Below are positions 11,933-24,986 of a DNA stretch of 64,000 nt, piece by piece. The notes beneath the pieces were generated by a model, which was not told the origin of the DNA, ran no database searches, and saw only the letters and a list, made by a program, of their open reading frames with translations. How positions within the stretch are numbered: the stretch's first letter is position 1; each line of letters starts with the position of its first letter. A program made the position numbers and the translations under genes. Where the stretch lies: positions 219,070,863 through 219,134,862 of the forward strand of contig CM035406.1 of NCBI GenBank assembly GCA_020310875.1. Direction: 5' to 3'. The DNA is from Ceratopteris richardii. Lineage: Eukaryota; Streptophyta; Polypodiopsida; Polypodiales; Pteridaceae.

Positions 11933-12983
11933 CATCAAAGGGGTTGATTCATGGAATATTCTCCAGAAAGCTAGAAAGCTTTAGAAGAAAGGGTTCTGTT
12001 AGTGCAAACACCTCTAGAATCAAGATACAAGCCAATGGATTAGATTTTAGGGCATTGACTTGGCTAAGAGAGTGGACTATGAAGATTGGTGCCTATTGAA
12101 GAGCAAATTCAATGCTTGGGATTGCTTGAAGAATCACCTCCTTATTGGGGACTACCCCCATGCCTAGAGGTTCTAAGATGGACAATGGCAACAATCTTGA
12201 TAATATTCTGAGATTCAAGAAGAATGTGGACTTTCATGTAATGCTTAATAGAAGGTGGTGTCTAAACCGGTCGGGTTAAAGTAGGGATTTTAAATTCTGA
12301 TCCATTTAGCATCCCCTCATCAAGATAAATAAAAGTGGTTCTTATGCAGCAAATCCTCCACCAAGAAATTTGGACCAATGTAAAAGCTAACAAAATTTGT
12401 GGTGCTCCACCTTGGTGTAAATGTTGCCTACATGGCAATGAAGACTTGGGACACCTCTTCTTTTTGTGCCCCAAATCAATGTCGATCTGACATGCCCTTG
12501 GGAGAATCATGTTGTAGCAAGAACAAATCAACTTGAAGCAAGCATTACTTTGTGAAGCAATCGGTTATTCTTGAGCATTGTGGAATGTTATAAGAGGGAA
12601 GATCCTCTCAAAGATCTTGAAAGAGAGGTGTGCAACCAACTTTGACAACCCTCCTAAAGAATGGTCGATTGGAACATTTCTTTTCCTTTTAAGTAAAAGA
12701 ATTTCCAATTTTAAGAAATCCCCACCATTTAGATATCATAGAGTGTTCTTCCTCAAGAGCAAAAAGATTAAATTTAAGTGCGCCCCCCATAAGGGGGATG
12801 AAAGGGTTATTAACTTGCTTTGTAATGTTCTCTAATTCTAGCAAATTTTTAAGCAACCCCTGCTTTGTGGGATTGGGGGGTCCCATGGGTGCTAGGCCCA
12901 TCCATTTGTACAATTGTTCTTTCTATTAATTAAAGCTTGGGAGAGTAGGCTGCAACCAAAGTTCCTTTTGAAAAAAGAAAGGA
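11933..12983 (+). pseudogene. LINE relic, 3' part with zf-RVT domain and tail
   Basis: This continues the LINE broken at 3936. A frame near 12343-12490 reads QQILHQEIWTN, CGAPPWCKCC and LGHLFFLCPKS, which is the C-terminal zf-RVT motif (C..C, H..FF..C) of plant LINE ORF2. A second frame at 12578-12700 (LWNVIRGKILS, PKEW) is the segment that follows this domain in the family. Non-coding 3' sequence ends with GGGAGAGTAGGCTGC..AAGTTCC and an A-rich tail at 12969-12983. Stops in every frame make it inactive. Confidence 0.75.
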
Positions 12984-15715
12984 TGACTATCTAGACATAC
13001 TCTACATAAAGGGCTTACTAGTGCACAATGTTATGTATAGTTACACACAGGCCATGCTTATATAGCTTTTTACAATGGGATTCAATATAGATAAATGTAG
13101 TCAAGAGAGAAATTCGGCAAAATGTATAATCCAACAATATCTCCATGGCGTACATGATTATTCACATACTTTCCTTCCAATAAGTTTGGAAAGGCTTATT
13201 TGGGAACCTCCTTACTAGTCGAATAGCATAGGAGATATCTGGTCTGCTATTGCACAAGTAGATGAGAATTCCAATAAATTTCTTGTATCTTTCAATATCC
13301 ATTGGAGATGAACTATCTTCAATAGATAAGCTCTTGCTTTGTACTTTTCCAAAGTACTGTCAGCTTGTACTTTAGCTTCTAGGCCCACTTCTTGCCAATG
13401 ACTTTGCACTTAGGGGGTCAAAACACTAGCTCTCAAGTTCCATTCTTCATGGTATTTTTGTATTATATTTGCATGGAAGTCCTGCAATTGCGGAGGTGCC
13501 TCTTCCATTTTTTTTTTTGTTCCTTTTCTTGTTCTTGAATGAGCTCAACCATCATGACTATATTTACAATATAGGTGCATTCCCATCTCTGCTTCTCTAT
13601 TCTCTGTGATTACCTTAGTCTAGCTACACCTTGTTCTAGTGATTGTGGAATGGGGCTTGCAAAATCATGGAGCTTCCTCACCCCATGTGGCAATGCTTTT
13701 CAGCTTGGGTGATGAGAGATTGATGACTTTTAGACTCATCATTTGAAGATGATGTTTGTTTCTCTTGTGAAGAAGGGATAGCTCTTGGGCTAGGTTCATA
13801 GCAGATTTTCCCTTCATGTGATGATGAAGTGCAAGCTTTATTCTTCCCCTCCACTATATGTGGTTGCTCCTCCCTACACACCACATCGTGATTTTCCATG
13901 ATCTTCTTAGCCTTAGGGTCATAAATCTTATAAGACTTCTTATCCTTGATGTACCCTAAGAAGATAAATTTGATGTTGTCTGGTTGAAGCTTGTTTCTCT
14001 CCCTATTTGGAACATGTACATAACATTCACTCCAAAAAATTTGAAATGGGAATTTTACCAGTCAAGGCCTCTTGTGGAGTCTTTCCATCAAGATCCTTAT
14101 TGTAAATTTCTTTCATGATGTAGATAACAATATTGATGGCCTCTATGAAAAATCGATTTGGCAACCCCTTCCCTTCAACATGCACATTGCCATCTCCTAG
14201 ATGGATCAATTCTGACATTCTACAACACCACTTTGTTGAGGGCTATGTGCCACTATGAGTTGATGCTTGATTCCTTTGCTCTTGCAAAAAACTTCAAACT
14301 CTATTGATGTGAAGTCACCACCACCATTTATACTGAATTTCTTCATCTTCTTGCATGTTTCAATTTCAGAAACTTGAAGCCATTATTTAAAGTTACCAAA
14401 ATCTTGAGCCTTATCATGAAGGAAGTACACCCACATCTTCTTGATACAGTTGTCAATGAGTAACCTGAAGTAAGAAGATCCACCCAAGGCCTATGTAGGA
14501 TTTTCTTGCACAAGTTAGCATGCACCAACTCTAGAGGATAGCTTTCTTTATTCTTGCTTTCTTATGGAAATGCCTTGCAATGTTGTTTTCCCATCATGCA
14601 ATCTTCACATGGTTCCTTCATGTCTACAACCGATGGTAGGTGTGCAAACATACCTTTGTGATGCATCTCCTTTAGTATAGGGTATCCGATATGGTTGAAC
14701 CTTTCATACCATAGCTTACTTGTGCCCATACTTGTAGGGGTTGCAAGAGAACATAACTCATATAGGTTGTTGCTCCTTATGATAGTCCCAAAAAAATTAT
14801 TGTTATTATCAATAGCTCCTCTCTTGCTAAAAGATACTTTTTGGCCTTATAGAAGCTACTGAAAATACATTTCATTCTTTATGATATCCCATTAGAATTA
14901 CTGAAAGAAATTGTACCTTTGCTCTAAGTAGGACATCTTGAATATTGCTCACCTTTACTATGATAGGTTCCTTTAAAGGTTGTAAGGAACTCCAAAGGTC
15001 TTTTTTGTTCATCATGTGATGAGAGGCACCCCTATCCAACACCCATGAGTCATCTATTCTTGAATCTTGAGCTGAGGAGCATATCTCCTCCATCATACTA
15101 AATAAATCAAGCTTTATTATTGGAATGTTGGTAGACTCCTTCCCCTTGCCACCTTTTGAAGAGCCATTGTAATCTTCTACCCTCTTGATGTGACGGTCTT
15201 GAATTCATTGGCCTTTCTTCTTGTAGTGGAAACACTCTCCCTTGAAATTCTTTTTGTCTTTCTTCTTTTCTTCACCATCTTTTAAAGACTCCACTTTTCC
15301 TCCTTTTGGCATTTGTTGCGAAGACACCATCTCCTTTCTTGTCACCACTCCTTGCCTTGAGCTATAGCTCCTCCTCCATGAATAAGGTAGTGAATCCTTC
15401 AAAAGTTAGAGGTTGAGGTTTGATTTGATTATTAAGAGCAATTAACAAACCATCAAAGTTTGGTGGAAAGATTCAAAGACACAATCAAGCTAGATCCTCA
15501 CGTAACTTTTGTACACTTTTTCTACCACTTGATCTTGTAGATTCTATATGTGAGTGATGAATATCTCTATACTCTCTCCATTAGTAAACCTTTCTACTCC
15601 TAGCTTATTCTCCAAGTTCTAAATCCATGTCTAATGAGTTTCATATCTATTTTCACAATATGTTCCAAGCTTCACAAAGCCTAGGTAGTATGAGAGTTAG
15701 AACACTATCAGTAAT
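12984..15715 (-). mobile_element. Ty1/copia relic E (minus strand), internally deleted
   Basis: Read on the minus strand the order is gag remnants (15715-15420), a KGECFHYKKKGQ knuckle near 15205-15235, protease with DSWVLDRGASHHM near 15020-15060 (DSG changed to DRG), integrase C-terminal part (FFIEAINIVIYIM, KTPQEALTG; 14218-14027), a linker (13899-13678) and an RT/RNase H scrap near 13203-13330 with YKKFIGILIYL and RPDISYAI. Most of RT is missing. A putative 3' LTR occupies about 12984-13136 on plus, ending CCAACA, with GGAGATAT (polypurine) next to it. There are many stops and shifts. Confidence 0.75.
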
Positions 15716-15718
15716 ACT

Positions 15719-15960
15719 TTTAAAGCCTATTTTGAAGCATTTTTGGGGTGATTCTTGGAGCCATTTGAAAGTACTCTCACAAAATTCTCTTTACACAGGT
15801 TCAAGAACGTCAAAAAGAGTATTCATTGTACTTCTCTGACAATGAACATTCAAATTGCGGGTTGTGTTTTTAGCCACAATAATAAATTTACAGGTTTCTT
15901 GAAAGGGTCTCAATTGTGGTGGGACCATCCATCATAATTTATGCAGGTTTTTTGTGCGTA
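15719..15960 (+). mobile_element. Diverged 5' leader relic of a copia A relative
   Basis: This is colinear with the untranslated leader of copia A1 (48955-49205): shared blocks include GGGGTG, TTGGAGCCATTT, GTACT, TCTTTACACAGGT versus TCTTCACACAGGT, CCAAGAAC, CTTGTACTTCTC, ACAGGTTTCT and TTTATGCAGGTTTTT. It is much more diverged than A1 is from A2. No LTR or coding part remains next to it; copia C is inserted directly after it. Confidence 0.7.
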
Positions 15961-15963
15961 AAG

Positions 15964-16180
15964 TGTTGATATATTTATGAACACACTAGGACCACCAGGG
16001 TACTTTTTTCCCTCTTTAGGAGGGTTTTTTCCCCCATCTTGTATATATGCCCATAACCATAACGGGTCACTTATCTTTATACATTCTAGTGGTAATACAT
16101 TTAGTATTGTGTGGTGTGCTCCAAGCTTCTTCTTCTTCCTTGTGTTGTTCGCATGCTTCCATAGACCTCAAACTCCAACA
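15964..16180 (+). repeat. Copia C 5' LTR
   Basis: It starts TGTTGATATA and ends CTCCAACA and is followed by the primer site. Only this one copy is visible, so the start is inferred from the TGTTG..CAACA inverted ends and the break with the upstream leader homology. Confidence 0.7.
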
Positions 16181-16181
16181 A

Positions 16182-16195
16182 TTGGTATTAGAGCC
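16182..16195 (+). promoter_or_regulatory. Copia C primer binding site
   Basis: TTGGTATTAGAGCC directly follows the LTR. This is the initiator-Met tRNA complement with one change (TATTAG for TATCAG), the usual primer of plant copia elements. Confidence 0.85.
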
Positions 16196-16484
16196 GGTCA
16201 CCACTTCATCGTGGGCATCGTAGATAGACCTCCGGTCATAGTCTCAGAATCACACATAATTTTGTCAGCATACCCAGGCTGATTAGAAGATCAAAACTAC
16301 TTCACTTTGTGGTGTTGAAATTGCGATCTAAGCTTGTTTTGAGCTCCGAACACACTATCATAGTGCTTATGCAGGCAATTTTCTCTTTTTGTGCCATAGA
16401 TATATACAAGTTTTAGTTTGTCAGTATAGTTCTGTTCAACTTTTTGAAATACAGTCACTTTTGTGCATTAGGGTATTTTAGTCA

Positions 16485-18698
16485 ATGGCCATGGTTGAAA
16501 GCAGTGATGTATTATGTATGTTGGTTGTAGAGGATAATTTGGACAGTAACAATTACCCATTATGGACTTATATGATGCATCATGTATTAGTTGTAAAAGG
16601 ACTTTGGAATATTGTGCAAGGTATTGAAAAACATCTTATTACACCTATAAATACAATTGTTGAAGGTGCTGCAGACAACATTGAAGATGGTGATATTCGT
16701 TAAGTTCCTGTTCATGCTACAGTTCTTGCCTCGCACCTATTGTAGAGCAAATTCATTGGGATGGCAGAGATGCTCAGGCACATGCATTGATAGCCTTGTC
16801 TGTCAAATGTGCCATTATTCCTCACATTCGCTCTTGCAGAACAACTAAGGATGCTTGGGATACACTTATCACTTTATACCAGGTAAGGAATGAGGCTCGT
16901 GTTGCTTACCTCCGAAAACAGTTGGAGAATGAGCACATGAATGAAGGAGATTCCATGGATAGTTTTTGACAAAGATCAAAGATTTGAAGGAACAATTGAT
17001 TTTTGTTGATGAAGTCTTACTTGATAGTTCACTTGTGCAGACTATTCTAAGTGGTCTTCCTAATTCATATCAAATTTTTGCTTCTACTTTTTGTTTGATG
17101 ATGAAAGGCAATCCAAATTTCTTAACATTTGAGGATTTAGTATCTCTTTGTTCTATTGCAGGAAGATCAATCTAGGTAGAACAAGTCCATTATGCGTGTT
17201 GCATATCAAGCTTTACTGGCTAGTCAAAAGGGCAAAGGTAAATGGAGCTCTTCTACTAATAAGAAAAAATCTACTAATTTTGCACAATCAAAGAAGGATG
17301 ATAGAGACGAGAAGAAAATAGAAAAGTAGAAATCATTTTGCAAATACTATAAAGTAAATGATCATGTCATAAAGAGTTGTCCAAAATTGGCTGCTAAAGA
17401 GGCAAGGAAGAAAGAGGTTGGAATGGTTGTTGCAGAGGCCTCTACTCCCAAAACAAAGTATACTAATCTTCTGTAGAATGAAAAATGGGCATTTACCATT
17501 ATTTGAAGTTATGACCCATCTTCTCATGAACAGTGTATGTCTACAGTAGACTCAGATGTTTGGTACTTTGATAGTGGTGTAACCAAACATATTACCTTGC
17601 AGGGTAGTTTCTTCACTTTCTCAAGTGTGCCCCTACGAGGAATACTATCACATGCACCAGCAACTCCTCTTATCTTGCCATGGGAGTTGGTAAGATCATT
17701 CTCACTATTGTTGACGGTAGTTCTTTTACATTGTCGAATGCTTTATTTGTGCCAGGGATCAAAAAGAATCTATTATCAGTTTTAGCTTTAGCCAAGATTG
17801 GCTTGGTCATGAAATTTGTTGATGACAGATGTACAATTCATGATATGTGAAATGTCGATGTCATTATTTCTTCTTGCATTTTATGTCATGGGCTGTATAA
17901 GCTCATAGACTATGAAAAATATGTGAATGATTCAGCATGTGTAGTACATGATTCTCAGGCTATGTCAGATGCAAATCTTTGGCATGCATGATTTGGTCAT
18001 CTGAATTTTTCTAGTTTGCTACGCCTACAGAAATCCGAAATGGTGTTCTGTCTACCCAAACATGAGGCACCTAGTAAAATGTTTGTGAAGGATGTATTTT
18101 GGGAAAAATGCAATGTGCTTCGTTCCCAAAAGATGGTTCAATTTGAGCTTCTTAAAAACTATAACTTGCTCATAGTGATGTCTATGGTCCTATACAGACA
18201 CCCTCCTTTGGCAACTATCTGTACTTCATGACTTTCATTGATGATTTTTCCACGCATGCATGGGTATATCCACTGAAAGCAAAGTCTGATATGTTTATGT
18301 GCTTCAAACGGTTTTTGGTTTTGGATGAAAATCTATCAGCATATAAAATGGGCACCCTTTGTTCTGATTGAGGGGGATAATATATGTCTTCTAACTTTAA
18401 TGTATTTAATTTGGCTGAAAGTGGGATAAAACATCAGTGTATAGTGCCATATACACCTCAACAAAATGGAGTTGCTGAACAGAAGAGCAGGTCACTCATG
18501 GAGACAGTGAGGTGTATGGTCAAGAGTCAAGCTTTACCACATAGTTTTTGGCTTGCAACTGTTATGTGTGCAACATATGTACTTAACAAGTGTCCCACTA
18601 AAGCATTGCAGTCTATCACTCCATATGAGGCTTGGCATGGTTGCAAGCCATACACTGCTCACCTCTGTGTTTTTGGTTTTCTAGCATTTGCATTAATG
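16485..18698 (+). pseudogene. Copia C gag-protease-integrase remnant
   Basis: Gag (16485-17175) shows the copia gag layout (NYPLWTYMMHHVL, TKDAWDTLITLY). A knuckle remnant lies near 17335. Protease reads VWYFDSGVTKHIT at about 17555. The pre-integrase region is near 17970. The integrase part has a HSDVYG-type segment near 18170 (degraded), a GG(D/E)-type loss near 18370 and an intact PYTPQQNGVAEQKSRSLME (E catalytic region) at about 18447-18505. It ends at HLCVFGFLAF. Stops and frame changes occur throughout. Confidence 0.82.
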
Positions 18699-18745
18699 TG
18701 TTGATGTGTGAAATATCACAAGAATTGAATTAATGTGACACTAAA

Positions 18746-18886
18746 TGTAACAAAGTGATAGGTAGGAGATGGTTGAACCACAGGCTAAGAGAGAGGATTA
18801 GGAAGTAATCCTAAACCATGGCTTTTGGGGCAAGTGGTTAGCCCATCACATTCCTAACCAAGAGGTTGTGAGTTCAATTCCTTACA
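18746..18886 (+). repeat. TRIM 5' LTR
   Basis: 141 bp, nearly identical to 25410-25550. The last 65 bp resemble a tRNA gene, with GGGGCAAGTGGTTAGCCC (A-box-like, D-arm stem GGGC/GCCC) and GTGAGTTCAATTCC (B-box-like). Confidence 0.88.
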
Positions 18887-18900
18887 TTGGTATCAGAGCC
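18887..18900 (+). promoter_or_regulatory. TRIM primer binding site
   Basis: TTGGTATCAGAGCC adjoins the 5' LTR and is an exact match to the usual initiator-Met tRNA complement of plant LTR elements. Confidence 0.92.
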
Positions 18901-19022
18901 TAGGAAGTAGGCTTGGGCAAGGTGGAATGACCCAATGGCCTCTAAAAAAGGCGCTTGGGCATCCTCTATGTGAAAGGGTAGGAATTGTGGAAGGCGCGCG
19001 CGTCGGTGTCAAGGATGGACCC

Positions 19023-19318
19023 TGAAGTATTTCGATGGCGATGCACCACACTGCACTCTCCTTCTCGAGACCTCCACGACGATATGCTTGGGTAGAAACC
19101 TGAGCTCCTGACGCCGCACACAGTACTCCGCACAGATCTATAGAATACGCAGAAAAACACAATACACAGGGAGCACGAAGACAGACTTCTTAGGTCTTAC
19201 AAATGCGGTCGAACTTACAGTCTGTGACTGACCAGGCCACTATATGTTTTATTAAAGAACATATACAAAGAAGTGTTCGGTGGCCATTTGGCCTTTCACA
19301 TGGACACTAACGGTAACA
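19023..19318 (-). repeat. A2 3' LTR
   Basis: In element orientation it starts TGTTACCGTTAG and ends ATACTTCA. The polypurine tract (AGTGGGAGAT on minus) adjoins it at 19319-19330. It matches 24690-24986 and both A1 LTRs. Confidence 0.93.
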
Positions 19319-19466
19319 ATCTCCCACTAAAGGCCAATATGGCTAGAGTAACTATGGGAGAAAAAAGAAAGAATGATAAAGAATACCTGAGTGTAAGTAT
19401 ACAAACTATACCTCCCACCTGATGGGCATGTTACACAGTATACAAGTGACTACGTAAGATCAAGAA

Positions 19467-22400
19467 TCAAGTAACCCCCATCAAGTGACAACAGTGTTGA
19501 AACCTATCCTGTGGTAGGGCTTTAGTCAAAGCATCTGCAGCATTATCTCGAGTGTGAACCTTCTCAAGAATAATGCTCTCAGTGGCTAAGCAATCTCTAA
19601 TGAAGTGATACCTCACCTCAATGTGCTTGGTCTTTGCATGATAGACCGGATTCTTAGCCAAAGCAATGGCAATCTGACTATCACTGAGCAAGTGAGGTAC
19701 ATGCTGAGGCAAACCCATATCACAAGCAAGACGAGAAAGCCACAATGCTTCCTTACATGCCTCACTTGCTGCAACATACTCTGCTTCTGTGGTGGAAACA
19801 GTTGTACATTCTTGAAGACGAGATCTCCAAGAGATAGCACCTCCAGCAAAATGAAAAATGTACCCTGATGTAGACTTACGATTGTCTACACAACCAGCAT
19901 AGTCAGAATTTGTGTAACCAATAATGGATGCTTTCCCTCTACCTAAGCATAGACACTTGTCCTTAGTGCCACTCAGATATCTCAAAATCATTTTGACCGC
20001 TTCCCAATGTTTCTTGCCAGGATTAGACATATATCTGCGCACAACTCCCACTGCAAATGCAATGTCTGGTCTCGTAGCTACCATAGCATACATGAGACTA
20101 CCAACAGCAGACTGATAGGGAATTTTGGTCATGAATTCCTTTCCTCATCTGATTTGGGGCAGTCATCCTTGCTCAATTTCACATATGTGGGTAAAGGTGT
20201 ACTCAATGCCTTTCCACCCTGCATATTGAATCGATGAAGTACTTTGGATATGTACTCACTTTGAGACAAGTATATGCATCTTTTACTCCTATCACGAGTA
20301 ATGCGCATGCCAAGAATATGTTTGGCATCCCCCAAATCCTTCATATCAAATGTCTGACTCAACTTTTTTTTTAGAATTGACAAATCATAAGAGGACTTCC
20401 CAGCAATCAACATATCATCGACGTAAAGTATCAAGTATATCAAGCTGCCATCAGAACATCTCTTTGTGTAGAGACAATGATCCTCATTGCTCCGAGAATA
20501 GCCTTGGGACTTCATAAAAGCATCAAACTTTTGGTACCATTGTCTAGGAGACTGTTTAAGTCCATACAAGCTCTTCTTGAGCTTACAAACTAGACTTTCC
20601 TTGCCAGGAAATACATAACCCTCTGGTTGTTCCATATAGATCTCATCTGTAAGATCTCCATGCAAGAAAGCTGTTTTCACATCCATTTGGACTAGTTCTA
20701 AGTCCTCCATTGCAACGAATCCAAGCAACATGCGCAAAGTAGTCATCTTGACCACTGGAGAGAAGATTTCCTCAAAATCAACACCATGTTGTTGCTTAAA
20801 ACCCTTTGCAACAAGTTGTGCTTTATATTTTGGAGAAGCACTATCTGATGTGAATTTCAGCTTATATACCCATTTACATGGTAAAGCTTTCCTTCCCTTT
20901 GGCAAAGGTACTAAGTCCCAAGTACCATTCTTGTGAATAGAATCCAACTCACTCTTCATGGCACGCTCCCACTTGACATGATCCTCTGTCTGCATAGCCT
21001 CTTTGTAGCAAGAGGGCTCACCAGCATCTGTTAGCATAACAAAATCTAAACCTGGAACATATCTATCAGGTGGATATGAGACACGTGCAGAACGTCTCAA
21101 TGGTTGCTGAACAGGAACATGTGCAGACTGATCTGAATGGACATTCTCTTGAACATCCCTATGTGCAGCATTTTATGCATGCTAACCGGAGGACTAGTAT
21201 CCTCAAACACAACTCTTCTCACTTCAACCTCCTTAATCGGTTGTTTATGCATCTTAGACTCATTAAAAATGACATCACTACTTCTGATCACTGACCGTGT
21301 TTCAGGATCCCATAAGCGATATCCAAATTGTCCTTCTCGACCATGTCCAAGAAAAATGCATTTCTTTGACTTATGGTCCAACTTCTGTCTAAGATTCTTG
21401 GGTATATGAACATATGCTTCACACCCAAAAACTCGAAGATGATCATAATATGGTGGTTTCCCTGTCCATAACTCTTGTGCCACTTTCAGACCTTTGGCAG
21501 TACTAGGTGAAAGGTTAATCACATGAACTGCAGTCAATACTGCTTCTGCCCAAAAACCTTGTGAGAGGTTTGCATGATGCAACATAGAGACTACTCTATC
21601 TTGAATAGTTCTATTCATCCTCTCAGCTACACCATTCTGTACTGGGGTATAAGGAGCTGTAAACTCTCTACGAATCCCTCTACACTAACAGAAAAGGTTG
21701 AATTCATGTGAGGTATACTCACCCCCATTATCTGAACTTAAAGCCTTAAGCTTAGTTCCTTTTTTAGTCTCAACTGAAGCAAGCCATTTTCTGAAAGTAG
21801 GGAATACATCATCCTTCGATTTGATAGGATATACCCAGACTTTTCTAGTAGCATCATCTATGAAAGTGACAAAGTAAAGAGAACCACCTAAGGACCTAGT
21901 GGGCATAGGACCACACACATCTGTATGAACAAGATCTAAAGGCTGAATTGAAGAGTCAATGTGCGTTTTATGCACATTTCTGGTTTGCTTTCAATGCTCA
22001 CAAAATGAAAAATCAGAGAAAGATAACACAGGTAAGTAGCCAGAACGAGAAAGATTTTCCATTCCACTATGAGATATATGCCAAATACAAGCCATAGGCT
22101 GTTCAGTAACAGCTAACAAGTGTTCTTTCTGTGATACAAATAAAGGGTAAAGTGAGCCAACTTTCCTTCCTTTTGCAATAACCATATTGCCCTTTGATAT
22201 ACGAAAGGACTGAGCATAGAAGACCACCTTGTAACCAAGGTCATCAAGTTGACCAACTGACATCAAACTGCGTGATAACTGAGGTACATGGCGTACATTA
22301 TGCATAGTAAATTTTGAACCGTCAATGAACTGCACAACCACATCTCCAATCCCCACAACATCACACTGGTAAGAGTCACCAAGTCTCACGATACCAAGAG

Positions 22401-23487
22401 ACTTTGCTGCATAATTAGAGAACCATTCTCTATGTGGTGTCACATGGAAAGAAGCACCAGAATCTAGCAGCCAGGTGTGGGAAAGAGAATCAGTCATAAG
22501 TGCCTCAGATGGCACAGTACTATCAAGTGTCAACACATCAGCATCATCAGAAATAGCATTAATTTCTTCAATCTTCACAGTCGAAGTAGATGGTGCAGGT
22601 AACTGTTTAACATGCCCATCAACATTTTGTCCTTTAGCTTTAGCATTCTTTAATGCATAACAGTCTTTCTTCATGTGTCCTTTCTTATGACAATAATGGC
22701 ATTCAATATCCCTCTTCCTTGATTTACTTCTGCTCTTATTCCGTTGACCATTCTTTTCCTTGTTCTTGCTCCTGCCACGCTGTTGATTCTTTCCTTGGTA
22801 AGAATCACGAACATTATATGCATCTCCACTCTGAGTGCCAACCATAGATTTTCTACGAATCTCCTCACTCAAAAGTGCTCCACATGTGTCATCATAGACG
22901 AGTTTACCACCTGGTGCACTATTGCTAATAGCTGTGCAAAATGTATCCCATGATGATGGCAGGGTGCATAACAGCAATACTGCTTTCATTTCATTATCCA
23001 TATCCATTTTCTGAGCCTGTAACTGGGAGAATATGGCATCAAACTCATTTAGATGAGCAGCAACACTATCTGTGTCCTTCATACGAAGGTCGTATAATTT
23101 TCTCATCAGATATACTTTATTTGATACCGTCTCTTTTTCATATGTATTGCATAACTTCTTCCAAAGCTCCTCTGCACTTTCACAGTCTAATACTGTAAAG
23201 TAAACATTATCTGCCAGGTGCAAGCGAATGGTAGACCTGGCCATTTCATCTAACTCATCCCAATCATCTTCATCCATGTCAGCAGGCTTCTTTGAAATCC
23301 CATTTACTGGCTTCCATTGCCTTCTTTGAATCAGCACATCTTTAATCTGATTCTTCCATAGAGCAAAGTTTGTGCCATCAAATTTTCGGATCTCAAAATG
23401 GTCTTTGCCCTACAAGTTATAGCTCCTCCTCGGAACGCTAGCACTAGACCCTGATCCACCGGATGTGCCTGAGACCTCTGATGCCAT
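19467..23487 (-). pseudogene. A2 gag-pol polyprotein, disrupted
   Basis: The same protein as in A1, from ATG 23487, but broken. Codon 26 is TAG (23412-23410), also seen in A1. Bases are lost near 22075 (the GRLG of the pre-integrase HGRLGHIS is missing) and the frame changes near 21990. CAG has become TAG at the LFCQ position near 21686. A one-base shift lies near 21175 and another frame break near 20130. RT keeps YVDDMLIAG near 20410, and RNase H is readable to 19467. No intact enzyme set remains. Confidence 0.93.
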
Positions 23488-24394
23488 GATCGTAGAGAAC
23501 TGAGTAGAATGATAATGGAGCTAGAAGAGTCCAAAAACCAACAAATAAGTGTATCAAGGAGTAAATCGACCACTATATAGTTGACTAAACCAGAAATCTG
23601 GAAACATTTTGCCAGAGTATCCTCTGCAAAATTAGCATATGACCAATGTCAAAGTATCATAAAACTGCAAGTACTGACATGTCTACCTGCATAGTGAATC
23701 ACTGACTCCACTGCATATAATCAGTTACCCAATAGAAGCCAACTAGGCTTATCGAGCACCTATGAACAACTATCATACATCTCCTATGGCGAGGCTGGGT
23801 AAGTCTTCCACCTGCATCACCGAAGAGACCCCGACATCTGGGTGTCTCCCAGTTAAGAAAACCTCACCACGACCCTCTTTATCAAACGTAAAAGGCTTTA
23901 TGCAAAGAACGTAACCACTATATCAATGCCCACATGGACGTACATAAGCGGTGTCCACAGAAGCGTACATGGTGTGTATGTGCTCAATATATGCAGTAAA
24001 ATGACACTAAAAGGCTGAATACACAGCCCAAAAACTAGCCAATAACACCTGCAAGTGTCTGTCAACTCTGATGTTTTAGGCTTTAAAGACCTCCATAAAT
24101 TTGCAACGACTGCTCCCACCAAAACTGAAAACCCCTCGAGAAACCTGTAGTTTTACGAGTGTGGCTGAAAATACAGCCCCAAAGGTTGATATTTATTGTC
24201 TAAGAAGTACAAGGAACACTCTTCTTGATGTTCTTGGACCTGTGTGAAGAGAACTACGTGCGAAAGTACTCCGAAATGGCTCCAAAAAACACCCCAAAAT
24301 TGCTTCAGAAATAGGCTTTAAAAGCAAAAATGAAGCTTTGAGGGACCAAAACTTGTTCAAGGTAATGTCAACCTTAGTCTTTCCCCTTCTTCAA

Positions 24395-24490
24395 ACACCA
24401 CAAGAGTGTAGCTTAGTGGCAAGAGATTGCCACGGTTAAGCGAGCTCTGGGGGGAACAGTACTGGGATGGGGGACCTCCCGGGAAGTACC
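24395..24490 (+). repeat. 5S/tRNA-like module in the A2 leader
   Basis: Opposite in strand to the element, this reads GTGTAGCTTAGTGGCAAGAG (like a tRNA A-box region), then GGTTAAGCGAGCTCTGG and ACTGGGATGGGGGACCTCCC, then GGGAAGTACC. The second half matches the plant 5S rRNA internal promoter region; in A1 the C-box is GGATGGGTGACC without change. The first half of 5S is replaced by the tRNA-like part, so it is not a 5S gene. Confidence 0.7.
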
Positions 24491-24676
24491 GAGAACCTCT
24501 ATATTCCTTGATCGTTGAGGTCCTCTCTCGCGTGCAGCCAACGGCGCCAACGGTGACTTCGGTGACTCGGATGACAAGGTATGCCAAGGTCTATGCCTTG
24601 GTCGCCGCCTTAGTCGAAAGCCTGGGGGGGTGCTCGCTTCGCTCGCACAAAGGAACAAAGCTTCTTGCCTCGCACT

Positions 24677-24689
24677 GCTCTGATACCAG
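24677..24689 (-). promoter_or_regulatory. A2 primer binding site
   Basis: GCTCTGATACCAG on plus is the reverse complement of CTGGTATCAGAGC and adjoins the 5' LTR on its internal side. Initiator-Met tRNA type. Confidence 0.92.
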
Positions 24690-24986
24690 TGAAGTATTTT
24701 GATGGCGATGCACCACACTGCACTCTCCTTCTCGAGACCTCCACGACGATATGCTCGGGTAGAAACCCCGAGCTCCTGACGCCGCACACAGTACTCCGCA
24801 CAGATCTATAGAATACGCAGAAAAACACAGTACACAGGGAGCACGAAGTCAGACTTCTTAGGTCTTACAAATGCGGTCAAACTTAGAGTCTGTGACTGAC
24901 CAGGCCACTATATGTTTTATTAAAGAGCATATACAAAGAAGTGTCCGGTGGCCATTTGGCCTTTCACATGGACACTAACGGTAACA
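24690..24986 (-). repeat. A2 5' LTR
   Basis: 297 bp, one base longer than its partner because of an extra C near 24767. It ends on plus with GGTAACA before the gaccc duplication. Confidence 0.93.

Larger units (their letters stand above)
15964..18698 (+). mobile_element. Ty1/copia relic C, cut short by copia B
   Basis: It has a 217-bp 5' LTR (15964-16180), a tRNA-Met primer site, gag, protease and integrase, then ends abruptly at 18698 inside the post-integrase region where the LTR of copia B begins. RT and RNase H are not found later in the window. It lies inside the A-type leader relic. Confidence 0.85.
19023..24986 (-). mobile_element. Ty1/copia A2, full length, frame-broken (minus strand)
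   Basis: A 5964-bp element on the minus strand with 3' LTR 19023-19318 (296 bp), 5' LTR 24690-24986 (297 bp) and target duplications gaccc at 19018-19022 and 24987-24991. Its host is the TRIM. The two LTRs differ at about nine positions plus one indel by eye, so the insertion is fairly recent but not new. It is closely similar to A1 along its whole length. Confidence 0.95.
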